A stretch of DNA of 15,591 bases, from assembly GCA_964547995.1 (NCBI GenBank), contig CAZJRB010000149.1, forward strand, positions 1-15,591, written 5' to 3'. Below, piece by piece: positions 6,201-15,300 of the stretch. The DNA is from CAZJRB01 sp964547995 (GTDB taxonomy: Bacteria; Planctomycetota; Planctomycetia; Pirellulales; Thermoguttaceae). Below the pieces are notes generated by a model. That model was not told the origin of the DNA, ran no database searches, and saw only the letters and a list, made by a program, of their open reading frames with translations. Within the stretch, counting starts at the first letter, position 1. Every line of letters starts with the position of its first letter. Position numbers and translations under genes: made by a program.

Positions 6201-7244
6201 ATGAAGCGTTGCTCGGCAATGTTGGTGGCGGCTTGGACCGGAGTCTGGGCGGTGTCCGTTGCGGCGGGCGAAGAGTCGCCGCCCGGCTCTCATGCCTGTC
6301 TTGTCGACGGCAAGGAAGTCAAGAACGATCTACACGTGGACGTCGCGGGCGTGAGGCTGTACGCGTGCAGCGAGGAATGCCTGAAGAAGATAACGGAAAA
6401 CAGAAACTATGTGCGCCTGATCCGGGAATCGGGACGCGAGCCGGAGCAAATCCCGGTCAACCGGTCGCGCGAGTGGACCGAGAAGGAGGTGCTCGAAGGC
6501 ATGGTGCTCATCAAGGGAGGCGAATTCACCAGGCCGGGCAGCTTCTTCATCCGCCGTGGAAAGACGCCGGAACCGACCGAACACGACGGCTACAAAGTGC
6601 AGATAAGCTCGTTCTATATGGACAAGTATGAGGTGACTTACGAAGACTACTGCAAGTTTCTCAACGGCGGAAATGAGAAGTACGTAACCGGGGGAATCCG
6701 GCGGGATGAGAACGGGAAGTTTGCGCCGCCACCCGAGAGAGCCGGGTTTCCCGTAAGGGGAGTAAACTACTATCAGGCCCGGGGGTATGCCGAGTGGGCA
6801 GGCAAGCGGCTGCCTACCGAAGCCGAATGGGAATTCGCCCACGGCGGAACCGAGGGACGCACGTATCCGTGGGGAAACGAAGAGCCGGGTGAGACAAGGG
6901 CCAACTTCGGACCCATGTTCAAGGGTCTCAAACCGGTCGGCAGCTTTCCCGAGGGTCGAACGCCCGAGGGGGTGTTCGATCTGGCCGGAAACATCGGCGA
7001 ATGGTGCGCGGACTACTACGACGAAGGCGACTACCGGAAATCGCCCCCCGGGGGTACGATCAAAGATCCGCAAGGGCCAAAAACCGGATTCCTTCGCGTG
7101 TATCGCCTCGGGTGCCAGTGCAAGGGCGCCACGCCGACAGACCTCCGCGGCAATCTGCGCTGCCAGGCTTCTCCCTTCCGTGCCGCCGGGTGCGTTGGCT
7201 TTCGTTGTGTAAGGAGCAAGCGACGGGGCGAGGACCCGCGGTAG
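6201..7244 (+). CDS. Exported YHS-like plus SUMF1/FGE-fold protein
   Basis: The product is 347 aa from the ATG at 6201; a GTG at 6198 is an alternative, and GGAGG at 6177-6181 is rather far away. A signal peptide covers residues 1-23. Residues ~31-75 look like a YHS/TRASH-type metal-binding motif: HACLVDGKEVKNDLHVD then YACSEEC, with C33, C56 and C60. Residues ~98-337 are a formylglycine-generating-enzyme/sulfatase-modifying-factor domain: MVLIKGGEF, SSFYMDKYEVTYEDY, KRLPTEAEWEFAHGG (from R203), YPWGNEEP, DLAGNIGEWC (260-269) and the terminal GFRCV (333-337). The stretch between (GCQCKGATPTDLRGNLRC) is Cys-rich but lacks the C-x4-C spacing of the FGE catalytic pair, so formylglycine synthesis is not supported. 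Many bacterial members of this family are non-FGE binding or sensory domains. Confidence 0.85.
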   Translation: MKRCSAMLVAAWTGVWAVSVAAGEESPPGSHACLVDGKEVKNDLHVDVAGVRLYACSEECLKKITENRNYVRLIRESGREPEQIPVNRSREWTEKEVLEGMVLIKGGEFTRPGSFFIRRGKTPEPTEHDGYKVQISSFYMDKYEVTYEDYCKFLNGGNEKYVTGGIRRDENGKFAPPPERAGFPVRGVNYYQARGYAEWAGKRLPTEAEWEFAHGGTEGRTYPWGNEEPGETRANFGPMFKGLKPVGSFPEGRTPEGVFDLAGNIGEWCADYYDEGDYRKSPPGGTIKDPQGPKTGFLRVYRLGCQCKGATPTDLRGNLRCQASPFRAAGCVGFRCVRSKRRGEDPR

Positions 7245-7298
7245 AGCGGGCAACACACACGAGATGTTTACTCCGGGTATATTGAATCTTGGCTCTCC

Positions 7299-7329
7299 AT
7301 CGGGGGCGGGATGTTCCCTTTCCCCCGAT
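7299..7329 (+). terminator. Hairpin after the SUMF1-domain gene, possible terminator
   Basis: ATCGGGGG (7299-7306) pairs perfectly with CCCCCGAT (7322-7329), and GGGA/TCCC pair inside it around TGT. The stem is stable but is followed by AAGGTTTTGGGG, not a clean T-run. It may be a weak terminator for the upstream gene or a leader hairpin for the DAHP synthase gene, whose ATG is 71 bp further on. Confidence 0.45.
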
Positions 7330-7400
7330 AAGGTTTTGGGGAGGGACGGCCGGTACAACGCTGCGCGGCGTTCCGGGCGGTCGGAAAGGCAGGTCACGGC

Positions 7401-8744
7401 ATGAAAGAACCCTGGTCCCCCACGTCGTGGCAGAAGAAGCCCATTAAGCAACAGGTGGTCTATCCCGACTGCCCGGCGCTGAAGAAGGTGCTCGACCATC
7501 TTTCCGAACTGCCGCCGCTGGTGACCAGTTGGGAAGTGGAGACGTTGAAGAGCCAGTTGGCCGAGGCGGCCTGCGGCGAGCGGTTCCTGCTGCAAGGGGG
7601 CGATTGTGCCGAGCGATTTGCCGACTGTCGCCCGAGTTCGATCACCAGCAAGCTGAAGATCCTGTTGAAGATGAGCATTCTTCTGGTTTACGGGGCCCGG
7701 CGACCGGTGACGCGCGTGGGGCGTTTTGCCGGCCAGTATGCCAAGCCCCGTTCGTCCGAGACCGAGACCCGCGATGGCGTTACGCTGCCGAGCTACCGGG
7801 GCGACCTGGTCAATCAACCCCCCTTCACGCTCGAGGACCGCACACCCGATCCGGCGTTGTTGCTCCGCGGTTACGAGCGGGCGGCGTTGACGTTGAATTT
7901 CATCCGCAGTCTGGTCCAGGGCGGTTTTGCCGACGTCCGCCATCCCGAGTTCTGGGACCTCGATTTCGTCGACTACGCCGCCCTGTCCCAGGACTATCGC
8001 CGCGTGATGGACGCCGTGGGCGACGCGATTCGGTTCATGGAGACCATTGCCGGCCGGTCGTTGACCGAGTTGAGCAAAGTCGAGTTCTTCACCAGCCACG
8101 AGGGGTTGCACCTCGATTACGAACAGTCGCAAACCCGGCAAGTGCCGCGCCGCACCGGCTGGTACAACCTCAACACCCATTTCCCCTGGATCGGCGATCG
8201 CACCCGGGACCTGGGCGGCGCCCACGTCGAATACTTCCGCGGCATCTCCAACCCCGTCGGGGTGAAGGCCGGACCCGGCATGGACCCGCAAGAGCTGCCC
8301 GAGTTGCTCGACGTGCTCAATCCCAACGACGAGCCGGGACGGGTAACGCTGATCCATCGCTTCGGGGCAAAACGGATCGGCGAGTGCCTTCCCCCGTTGG
8401 TCGAGGCCGCCATGCGCTGCGGCCGGACCGTCGTCTGGTGCTGCGATCCCATGCACGGCAATACGATCGCTACGCAGAGCGGGATCAAGACACGCAGTTT
8501 CGACGACATCCTCAGTGAACTCGACCAGGCGTTCGACATCCACCAGCGTCTGGGCTCCATCCTCGGGGGCGTCCATTTCGAGCTGACCGGCGAGGACGTC
8601 ACCGAGTGTATCGGCGGCGCCAGGGGACTCGCTGAAGAGGACCTGAAGCGGGCCTACCACAGCGACGTCGATCCGCGGCTGAATTACGAGCAGGCCATGG
8701 AGATGGCGCTGTTGATCGCGCGGCACATGACGCGTCCGCCGTAG
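7401..8744 (+). CDS. aroG: Class II 3-deoxy-7-phosphoheptulonate (DAHP) synthase
   Basis: The enzyme condenses phosphoenolpyruvate and erythrose 4-phosphate to DAHP, the first step of aromatic amino acid (shikimate) synthesis, in the cytoplasm. It is 447 aa, near the usual ~450-460 of class II (plant/Mycobacterium type) enzymes. Visible family motifs are LLQGGDCAERF with metal ligand C69, RVGRFAGQYAKPRS, TSHEGLHLDYE, IGDRTRDLGGAHVEYFRGI, NPVGVKAGPG, LIHRFGAKRI, WCCDPMHGNT and GGVHFELTGEDVTECIGG. An AAGGCAGG-like site lies seven bases before the ATG at 7401. The gene seems monocistronic: 156 bp follow the upstream gene, with a hairpin between, and no gene continues downstream. The N-terminus is shorter than in the M. 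tuberculosis enzyme, so its Phe/Trp allosteric site may be partly missing. The symbol follows the M. tuberculosis class II enzyme; others use aroF or aroH. Confidence 0.97.
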   Translation: MKEPWSPTSWQKKPIKQQVVYPDCPALKKVLDHLSELPPLVTSWEVETLKSQLAEAACGERFLLQGGDCAERFADCRPSSITSKLKILLKMSILLVYGARRPVTRVGRFAGQYAKPRSSETETRDGVTLPSYRGDLVNQPPFTLEDRTPDPALLLRGYERAALTLNFIRSLVQGGFADVRHPEFWDLDFVDYAALSQDYRRVMDAVGDAIRFMETIAGRSLTELSKVEFFTSHEGLHLDYEQSQTRQVPRRTGWYNLNTHFPWIGDRTRDLGGAHVEYFRGISNPVGVKAGPGMDPQELPELLDVLNPNDEPGRVTLIHRFGAKRIGECLPPLVEAAMRCGRTVVWCCDPMHGNTIATQSGIKTRSFDDILSELDQAFDIHQRLGSILGGVHFELTGEDVTECIGGARGLAEEDLKRAYHSDVDPRLNYEQAMEMALLIARHMTRPP

Positions 8745-8847
8745 GCGCGGATCACCGGATACGTCATCCGCTTCACCGGACGAGAACGCTTTCTTTTGAC
8801 GTTCGAACGCGCATTCAAATGCCGGAAGTCCATGACTCTACCGATTA

Positions 8848-8960
8848 GGCGAGCGGCAGGTAAAGATTTCCCCGCAGCTACGGTTGCCAGACCGTGGATC
8901 GAACCGCACTCCACCGTCTGGCGACGGTGGCTACAGGTAAATTCTCTTCCGCCGTTCGCC
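8848..8960. mobile_element. 113-bp inverted-repeat (MITE-like) element
   Basis: Two 50-nt arms, 8848-8897 and 8911-8960, are reverse complements at 36 of 50 positions without any gap, around a 13-nt loop. The ends are GGCGAGCGGC and GCCGTTCGCC (9 of 10 paired). The inner 21 nt (8877-8897 with 8911-8931) pair at 17 of 21. Both sides are flanked by TTA (8845-8847 and 8961-8963), a possible 3-bp target duplication. It codes for nothing. It is either a non-autonomous transposon relic or a large structured palindrome. Confidence 0.6.
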
Positions 8961-9103
8961 TTAACTCGCGGAAGTGTGCAATAATTCTTGGGGCCCGGGG
9001 CACAGAATCTTCTTTCACCTTATAGAGCGCTGCTCTACCCGCCGCCGGCGGCATTCTCATTGACGAACTGGTGGGCTGCCGGCTCGGCGTATGCGGGGAC
9101 AGG

Positions 9104-9176
9104 AACCGCGCCCGCCACGAGAAGGCATTTTTCGTGTGGCGTGATGCGGTTGGCCGGTGCCCATTCATTTTTTTCC
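9104..9176 (+). terminator. Long hairpin followed by T-tracts
   Basis: AACCGC (9104-9109) pairs with GCGGTT (9146-9151), and CGCCAC (9113-9118) with GTGGCG (9136-9141), enclosing a GAGAAGG...TTTTTCGT loop region that can pair partly. A run of seven T (9168-9174) and a second of six T (9180-9185) follow. It is about 360 bp after the nearest upstream stop codon, so if it is a terminator it ends a long 3' leader or an unannotated RNA. Confidence 0.45.
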
Positions 9177-9233
9177 GAATTTTTTCAGGACGATTTTTGC
9201 CGGTGAAAACTCCATGAACAACCTGCAAAATAC

Positions 9234-9262
9234 TTGACATTCCGCCCATGACACCCAACAAT
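9234..9262 (+). promoter_or_regulatory. Sigma70-type promoter for the giant extracellular protein
   Basis: A perfect -35 TTGACA (9234-9239) is followed after 17 bp by AACAAT (9257-9262), which matches the -10 consensus at four of six bases. The predicted transcript start near 9269 gives a leader of about 115 nt with several GC-rich inverted segments before the AGGAG at 9374-9378. Confidence 0.6.
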
Positions 9263-9385
9263 AAACAAATCGTTGCCCTCCCAATGCCCGATGCCGCGGC
9301 GGCAGTCCCATCGGGGAATCCGCTGCGGACCGCCGTCCGTCGCAGGTGCCATCCCTCCCGCAGGGCCTTTTTCAGGAGAAAACCG

Positions 9386-12300
9386 ATGAAACGTCGTCGT
9401 CATGGTCGTCGATCGTTGTTTCCCGCCAGCCGCCCATCCATCAACGGCCTCCGTCCCGAAGCCCGACGGCTGCGACTCGAACCGCTCGAAGAGCGGCGGC
9501 TGTTGAGCGTCGATTTCGGCGACGCACCCGACCTGCCGGTGTACTCTTCGCCGCCCGCGCCTTTGAGCTATTGGGGATTGGGGTCCTCTGGTGAGGCGGA
9601 GAATGATCCGCAAATCTATACCGATGGAGGCGGGAATTGGGTTGCTGCTTGGGTCACCGATTGGACCCCCGGCTCGGACAAGGACATCTTGGTCTCTCGG
9701 TCGTCCAACGCGGGCGAGACTTGGACGTTTCCCACCGCTTTGAACAACAACGCCGATACAGATTCCGATTCGGACGACGACTTCGAGCCGCGGCTGGCAA
9801 CGGACGGGGCGGGCAACTGGGTCGCCGTGTGGACCATCGGTGACTATTACGATGACTTTGCCGACCGGGACGTTGTAACGGCTCGCTCCGCCGACGGGGG
9901 CCAGACATGGACGGACCCGGCGCCGTTGAACACCAACCCGGGCTCAGGGCTTCTCTACGAGTGTTCGCCCGAAGTGACCACCGACGGGGTTGGCAACTGG
10001 GTGGCAGTGTGGCATTCCACCGACGATATTATGACTTTGGACTTGGACATAATGGTGGCTTGCTCCTCCGACGCGGGCGCGACCTGGACGGCCGCGAAAG
10101 CTTTGAACACCAACGCCGGCTCCGATATCGGGCAAGATATGTACCCCCAAGTTACCACGGACGCGCTGGGCAACTGGGTAGCCGTATGGACTTCGAGTGA
10201 TCCCCTGGGCGGATTGATCGGCGCGGATCTGGACATCCTCGTTTCCCGTTCCGCCGACGCGGGCAACACGTGGACGGCCCCGGCGCCGCTGAATACGAAC
10301 GCCGGCACCGACTCCGGAGATGATCTCCTGTGCGAGGTAGCCACCAATGGGTCAGGTGATTGGGTGGCCGTATGGTGCTCTACCGAGGACTTCGGTGGTA
10401 CGGTTGGAACGGATTGGGATGTGCTCGTCTCCCGTTCGAGCGATAACGGCGCGAACTGGACGGCCCCGGCGGCGCTGAACACCAACGCCGGCTCCGACTC
10501 CGGCCTCGATTGGTGTCCCCAAATCACCACGAATGCGCTCGGCAACTGGATTTGCGTGTGGGAATCGAGCGACAGCCTTGGCGGGACGATCGGGACCGAC
10601 ACGGACATCCTGACGAGCCATTCGACCGACGGCGTGACGTGGACTGCCCCGACGCCCGCCAACGTGAACGCGGCCACCGATTCCGGCAGCGACGAGCGCC
10701 CGCAAATCGCAACCGGCGCGGCCGGAAACCGCATCACCGTTTGGGCTTCGGACGACACGCTCGGCGGTTTGGTAGGCACCAACTGGGACGTGCTCTACGC
10801 AACCGGCTTTGATCAAGCCTCGTTGCTGCCGACCCTCCTGGCAAACAACGGCGCCCGGCATACCATCGTCGCCGGCATCTATCTCGGGAGCAGCGTCGAC
10901 GACGAGTTGGACGGCCTGCCGAACGGCATGGCCGACGGCGACGACGCCGACGGCACCGACGACGAGGATGGGGTTGTGTTCAACGACCCGCTCGTGCAAG
11001 GAGAGGATGCGTCGATCACCGTTACGGCCTCGCAGGCCGGCGTGCTGAACGCCTGGGTCGATCTCGACCAGAGCGGCACCTGGGAGCCGGGCGAGCAGGT
11101 GCTGGCCACCCCCGTAAGCGCCGGACCCAACGCCCTGCAAATCTCCGTTCCCGTCGACGCCGGCATCGGCTCGACGTACGCCCGCTTTCGTTTCAGCACG
11201 GCCGGGGGCCTTGCGCCCGACGGCCTGGCCGACGACGGCGAGGTCGAGGACTACCTGCTGACGATTGAGCCGGCCTACGATTTCGGCGACTTGTCGTCCC
11301 TCACAACCCTGGCCCAGCGCGGTCCGAAACACATGCTGAACGATCTGTTCCTCGGCAGCGCCGTGGATGCCGAGCCGGACGGCCAGCCGACCGCCGGCGC
11401 CGACGGCGACGACACCGACGCCGACGGCGACGATGAGGACGGCATTACGTTCGATACCCCCCTTTACCGAGGACGGCAGGCGACTATTACCGTCACGGCG
11501 TCGCAGGCCGGTCTTCTCGACGCATGGATCCGGTTCTACGGCTCCTGGGATGAGACAGACTCGCAGATTTTTGCCAGCGAGCCCCTGGTTGCCGGCCCCA
11601 ATACGCTCGTTTTCGAGGTGCCCGACGATCTGAATCTGGGCGACAAGGTCGCGCGATTCCGCGTCAGCGACTCGGGCGGCCTTTCGTACGAAGACTGGGG
11701 TCTCGGCGTCCGCGGCGGCGAGGTGGAGGACTACCTCGTCACGATCGAGGACACCCCGTACGATTCCGACTTCGGCGATGCGCCCGACCTGGTGGGTTTC
11801 ACCCTGCCGGCGGCCTTGAACACGAACGCCGGAACGGATTCCGGAGACGACGAGTCCTTACAGGTCGTCACCGATGGAGCGGGGAGCTGGGTCGCCGTGT
11901 GGGAGTCGCAGGACAGTCTGGGCGGCACGATCGGCACCGACTCGGACATCCTGGTTTCGCGTTCTACGGACGATGGGCAGACATGGACCGCGCCGGTTGC
12001 CTTGAACACCAACGCCGACACTGATACGGGAGACGACGTAACGCCTCACCTGTCGACGGACGAGCAAGGAAACTGGATCGTCGTATGGAGTTCGCAGGAC
12101 GACCTGGGCGGCACCATCGGCACCGACGCGGATGTTCTCTACGCTCGTTCTACCAACAACGGCCAGACCTGGACCGCCCCGGCGGCGCTGAACACGAACG
12201 CCGATTCTGATTCCGGGCAAGATCTCGCGCCTCAGGTAGCCGCTGTGGAACTGCACTTCGCCGGCCAATACTGGATTGCCGTCTGGCATTCCGACGATAC

Positions 12301-15300
12301 CCTTGGTGGGACCATTGGGGCCGATAACGACATCCTCCTCGCCCGATCCGACGACGCCGGTCAGAGCTGGTCGGCTCCCGTCGCCCTGAACACGAACGCC
12401 GATTCCGATTCCGGGCAGGACAAATACCCTCAAGTGAGTGACTACACCTGGGCCGATAACCATACCGTTTTGTGGCAGTCCGATGACACGCTGGGCGGCA
12501 CCATCGGACCGGACTGGGACATCCTCGTCTCGCGTTCGGAGGACTCCGGCGGAACGTGGACCGCGCCGGCGGCCTTGAACAGCAATGCCGCCACGGATTC
12601 GGGCGACGACTATGGGGTTCGAACGGCTGGGAACTTGAACCAGATTGCCGTCTGGACCTCTGAAGACACCCTCGGCGGCACCATCGGGACCGACGCGGAC
12701 ATCTTGTGTTCGTGGTCTTACGACTGGGGTGCGACCTGGACGGCGGTGGCCCCGCTCAATGGCAACGCGGCCTACGATTCCGGCGATGACGTGTCTCCCC
12801 GCGTAGCCTTCGAGGATTGGAGCGACAAGGCGGTTGCCGTTTGGCAATCGAACGACACACTTGCCGGCACGGTCGGATCGGACTGGGACATATTCACGGC
12901 TCGCTGGGATGAGTGGTGGAACTGGTATTGGTGGGACGCGACTTGGACACCGCCCACCCCGCTGAACGCGAACGCTGCAACCGACTCGGGGGACGACTCG
13001 GCGCCGGCTGTGGCCACCGGCGGCGAGGGGAACTGTGTCGCGGCGTGGCACTCCGACGACACGATCGGCGGCACGATCGGCGGGGACTTGGACGTCCTGT
13101 TCGCGCAAGGTTTCGGATATCCGACCCTCTACGCCGACAACGGGGCACGCCACCTGTTCGATGCCGACTTCTGCCTGGGCGATTTCATCGATCCCGAGCA
13201 GAACGGAAAGCCTAGCGAGGTGGCCAACGGAGACAATCTCGATGCCTGGTGGGGAGGGGGTTTTGAGGAAGACGACGAGGACGGGGTGCGGTTTACCTCC
13301 ACCATGGTGGCCGGCCAGACGACGCAGTTGACCGTCACGGTGACGGACACCGTCGGAGGCGGCGGACTGCTCGACGCATGGATCGACCTGGACCGCGACG
13401 GCCAATGGGAGGGGGGCGACGAGTATTTCATCCAAAGCCAGGCGGTCGTCGACGGCGCGAATCCCTTCCAGCTTGTGCTCGGCGCGGGCGTCGATCCGGG
13501 GTTGGTCTATCTCCGGTTCCGGCTCAGCTCGACCGGCGGGCTGGCGCCGACCGGCCCGGCCGACGACGGCGAAGTCGAGGATTACCGGGTCCGAATTCTC
13601 GCCGGCGGCGAAACGCGCGATTTCGGCGACGCGCCCGACCCGACCTATCCCACGCTGCTGGCCTCCAGCGGTTCCTATCACACGCTCATCCCGGGCGTCT
13701 ACCTCGGATACGACGCCGACGGCGAGGCCGACGGCCAGCCGCACGCAAACGCTTGGGGCGACGACGCCGACGGCAACGATGACGAAGACGGCGTCCGAAT
13801 CGGGTACCGCGACCTCTCGGGGGACTATCATCCGGGGGTGATGCACGTGGGTGAAACGTATTTCCGGTTCGTCACCTCGGTTGACGGCTATGTGAACGTC
13901 TGGGTGGACTTCAACGACGACGGCGATCTGGACGATCCCGGCGAACTGTGGCACGACGATTACGGAATCATAACGCCTGCGGGAGAGCACTTTTGGGGGA
14001 TTTCCGTGGGGCCATGGGTTACCCTGACCGACGAAACGCTCGTACGCGTCCGCTTCAGCACGCAACCGGGCCTGGGGCTGTACGACCCGGCGCCCGACGG
14101 CGAAGTGGAAGACTACATGGTCGCGATTGTGGGCGCGGAGTACGGGGTCGATTGCGGCGATGCCCCCGACCCGTCCTATAACACGCTCGTCAGTCCCAGC
14201 GACTCCGGTGCATGGACCCCAATCCGGCCGGACTTCTACCTGGGTGCCGGTGTGGATGCCGATGCGAACGGCCAACCCAACGCCGACGCGACCGGCGACG
14301 ACACCGACGGCAACGACGACGAAGACGGCGTCGTATTCCTCACGCCGCTCGTGCCCGGACAGCAGGCCGATATCCAGGTCACCGCCGAACTGACCGGTAC
14401 GGGGGGAGACGGGTATCTGAGCGCGTGGATCGACTTCGACGGCGACGGCGAGTGGCATTGGTCGGACGAGATCGTCCTCGACGGCGAGGAACTCAGCCAG
14501 GGTGCCAACAACTTTAGCTTCCTGGTACCGTTGGATGCCGTTGCGACCGACCAGACCTTTGCCCGCTTCCGACTAGGCAGGAACAGTTGGAGTAGTTCCG
14601 GCTATTATGATGAGTGGGGCGAGGTTGAAGACTATGCCGTCGCAATCGAGGGCGAAGACTACGGCGACGCGCCCGCCCCCACGTACCCAACGCTGCTGGC
14701 CAGCAATGGGGCGCGGCACACGATCGTCTCCGGCTTCCATCTCGGGGCGGGGGTTGATGCCGAAACGGACGGCCAGCCGAATGCGACCGCGACGGGCGAC
14801 GATAGCGACGGCAACGACGACGAGGACGGCGTGGTGTTCGGCGGAGGGTTGATTCAAGGTCAGGTAACGCCGTTGACGGTAACCGCCTCGGCGGCGGGGC
14901 TTCTCGACGCCTGGATCGACTTCAACGGCGACGGCGACTGGCTCGATGCGGGTGAGCAGATCTTCACGAACCAGCCGTTGGTGGCCGGGGCCAACAGCCT
15001 GAACGTGACGGTGCCGGTCGGCGCGTCGTTGGGCAACACGTTCGCACGGTTCCGCTTCAGCACCGCCGGCAACCTGGCCCCGACCGGCCCGGCCGACGAC
15101 GGCGAAGTGGAAGATTATCAAGTGACCATTCTCGCCCCGGCGCCCTCGATCCAGATCATCGACGACGGGGACGCCGGCTTCGGCACGACCGGGGATTGGA
15201 GCCCCTACGCTTTCTCGGGTTTCGAGGGCGACCTTCATTACAGCTTTGTGGGCGACGGATCGGACACGGCCTCCTGGAGTTTCACCGTTACCCCGGGGCA

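Larger units (their letters stand above)
8745..9385. other. 641-bp gene-free region
   Basis: No convincing gene lies between the DAHP synthase and the giant extracellular protein. In order it holds a small CGGAT/ATCCG stem (8756-8770), the third CTACCGATTAG (8838-8848), a 113-bp inverted-repeat element (8848-8960), about 140 bp with nothing recognisable, a long hairpin with T-tracts (9104-9185), a sigma70-type promoter (9234-9262) and a leader of about 115 nt. Short open frames here overlap the palindromes and lack ribosome binding sites. Confidence 0.6.

Noticed and set aside
6201..7244. True formylglycine-generating enzyme
   Set aside because: The fold motifs are present but the catalytic C-x4-C pair in its normal context is not; annotated only as FGE-fold.
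6330..8726. 798-codon minus-strand frame across the SUMF1 and DAHP synthase genes
   Set aside because: It is antisense to two recognisable genes and an intergenic region; a shadow of GC-rich codon use.
8796..9261. Short frames on both strands in the 8.8-9.3 kb gap
   Set aside because: They run through the inverted-repeat arms, giving similar peptides on both strands because of the palindrome; no start signals.
9551..13114. CRISPR-like or DNA-level tandem repeat
   Set aside because: The ~180-bp periodicity comes from protein repeats with diverged codons and continuous frame; no short identical repeats with spacers.
9551..13114. Sialidase enzyme
   Set aside because: Asp boxes are present, but no FRIP motif or arginine triad is visible and the repeat count is seven, so only the fold is supported.
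11858..14458. 866-codon minus-strand frame opposite the giant protein
   Set aside because: Its apparent repeats mirror the Asp-box and GEVEDY repeats on the other strand. The plus-strand product has domain motifs throughout, the minus-strand one none.
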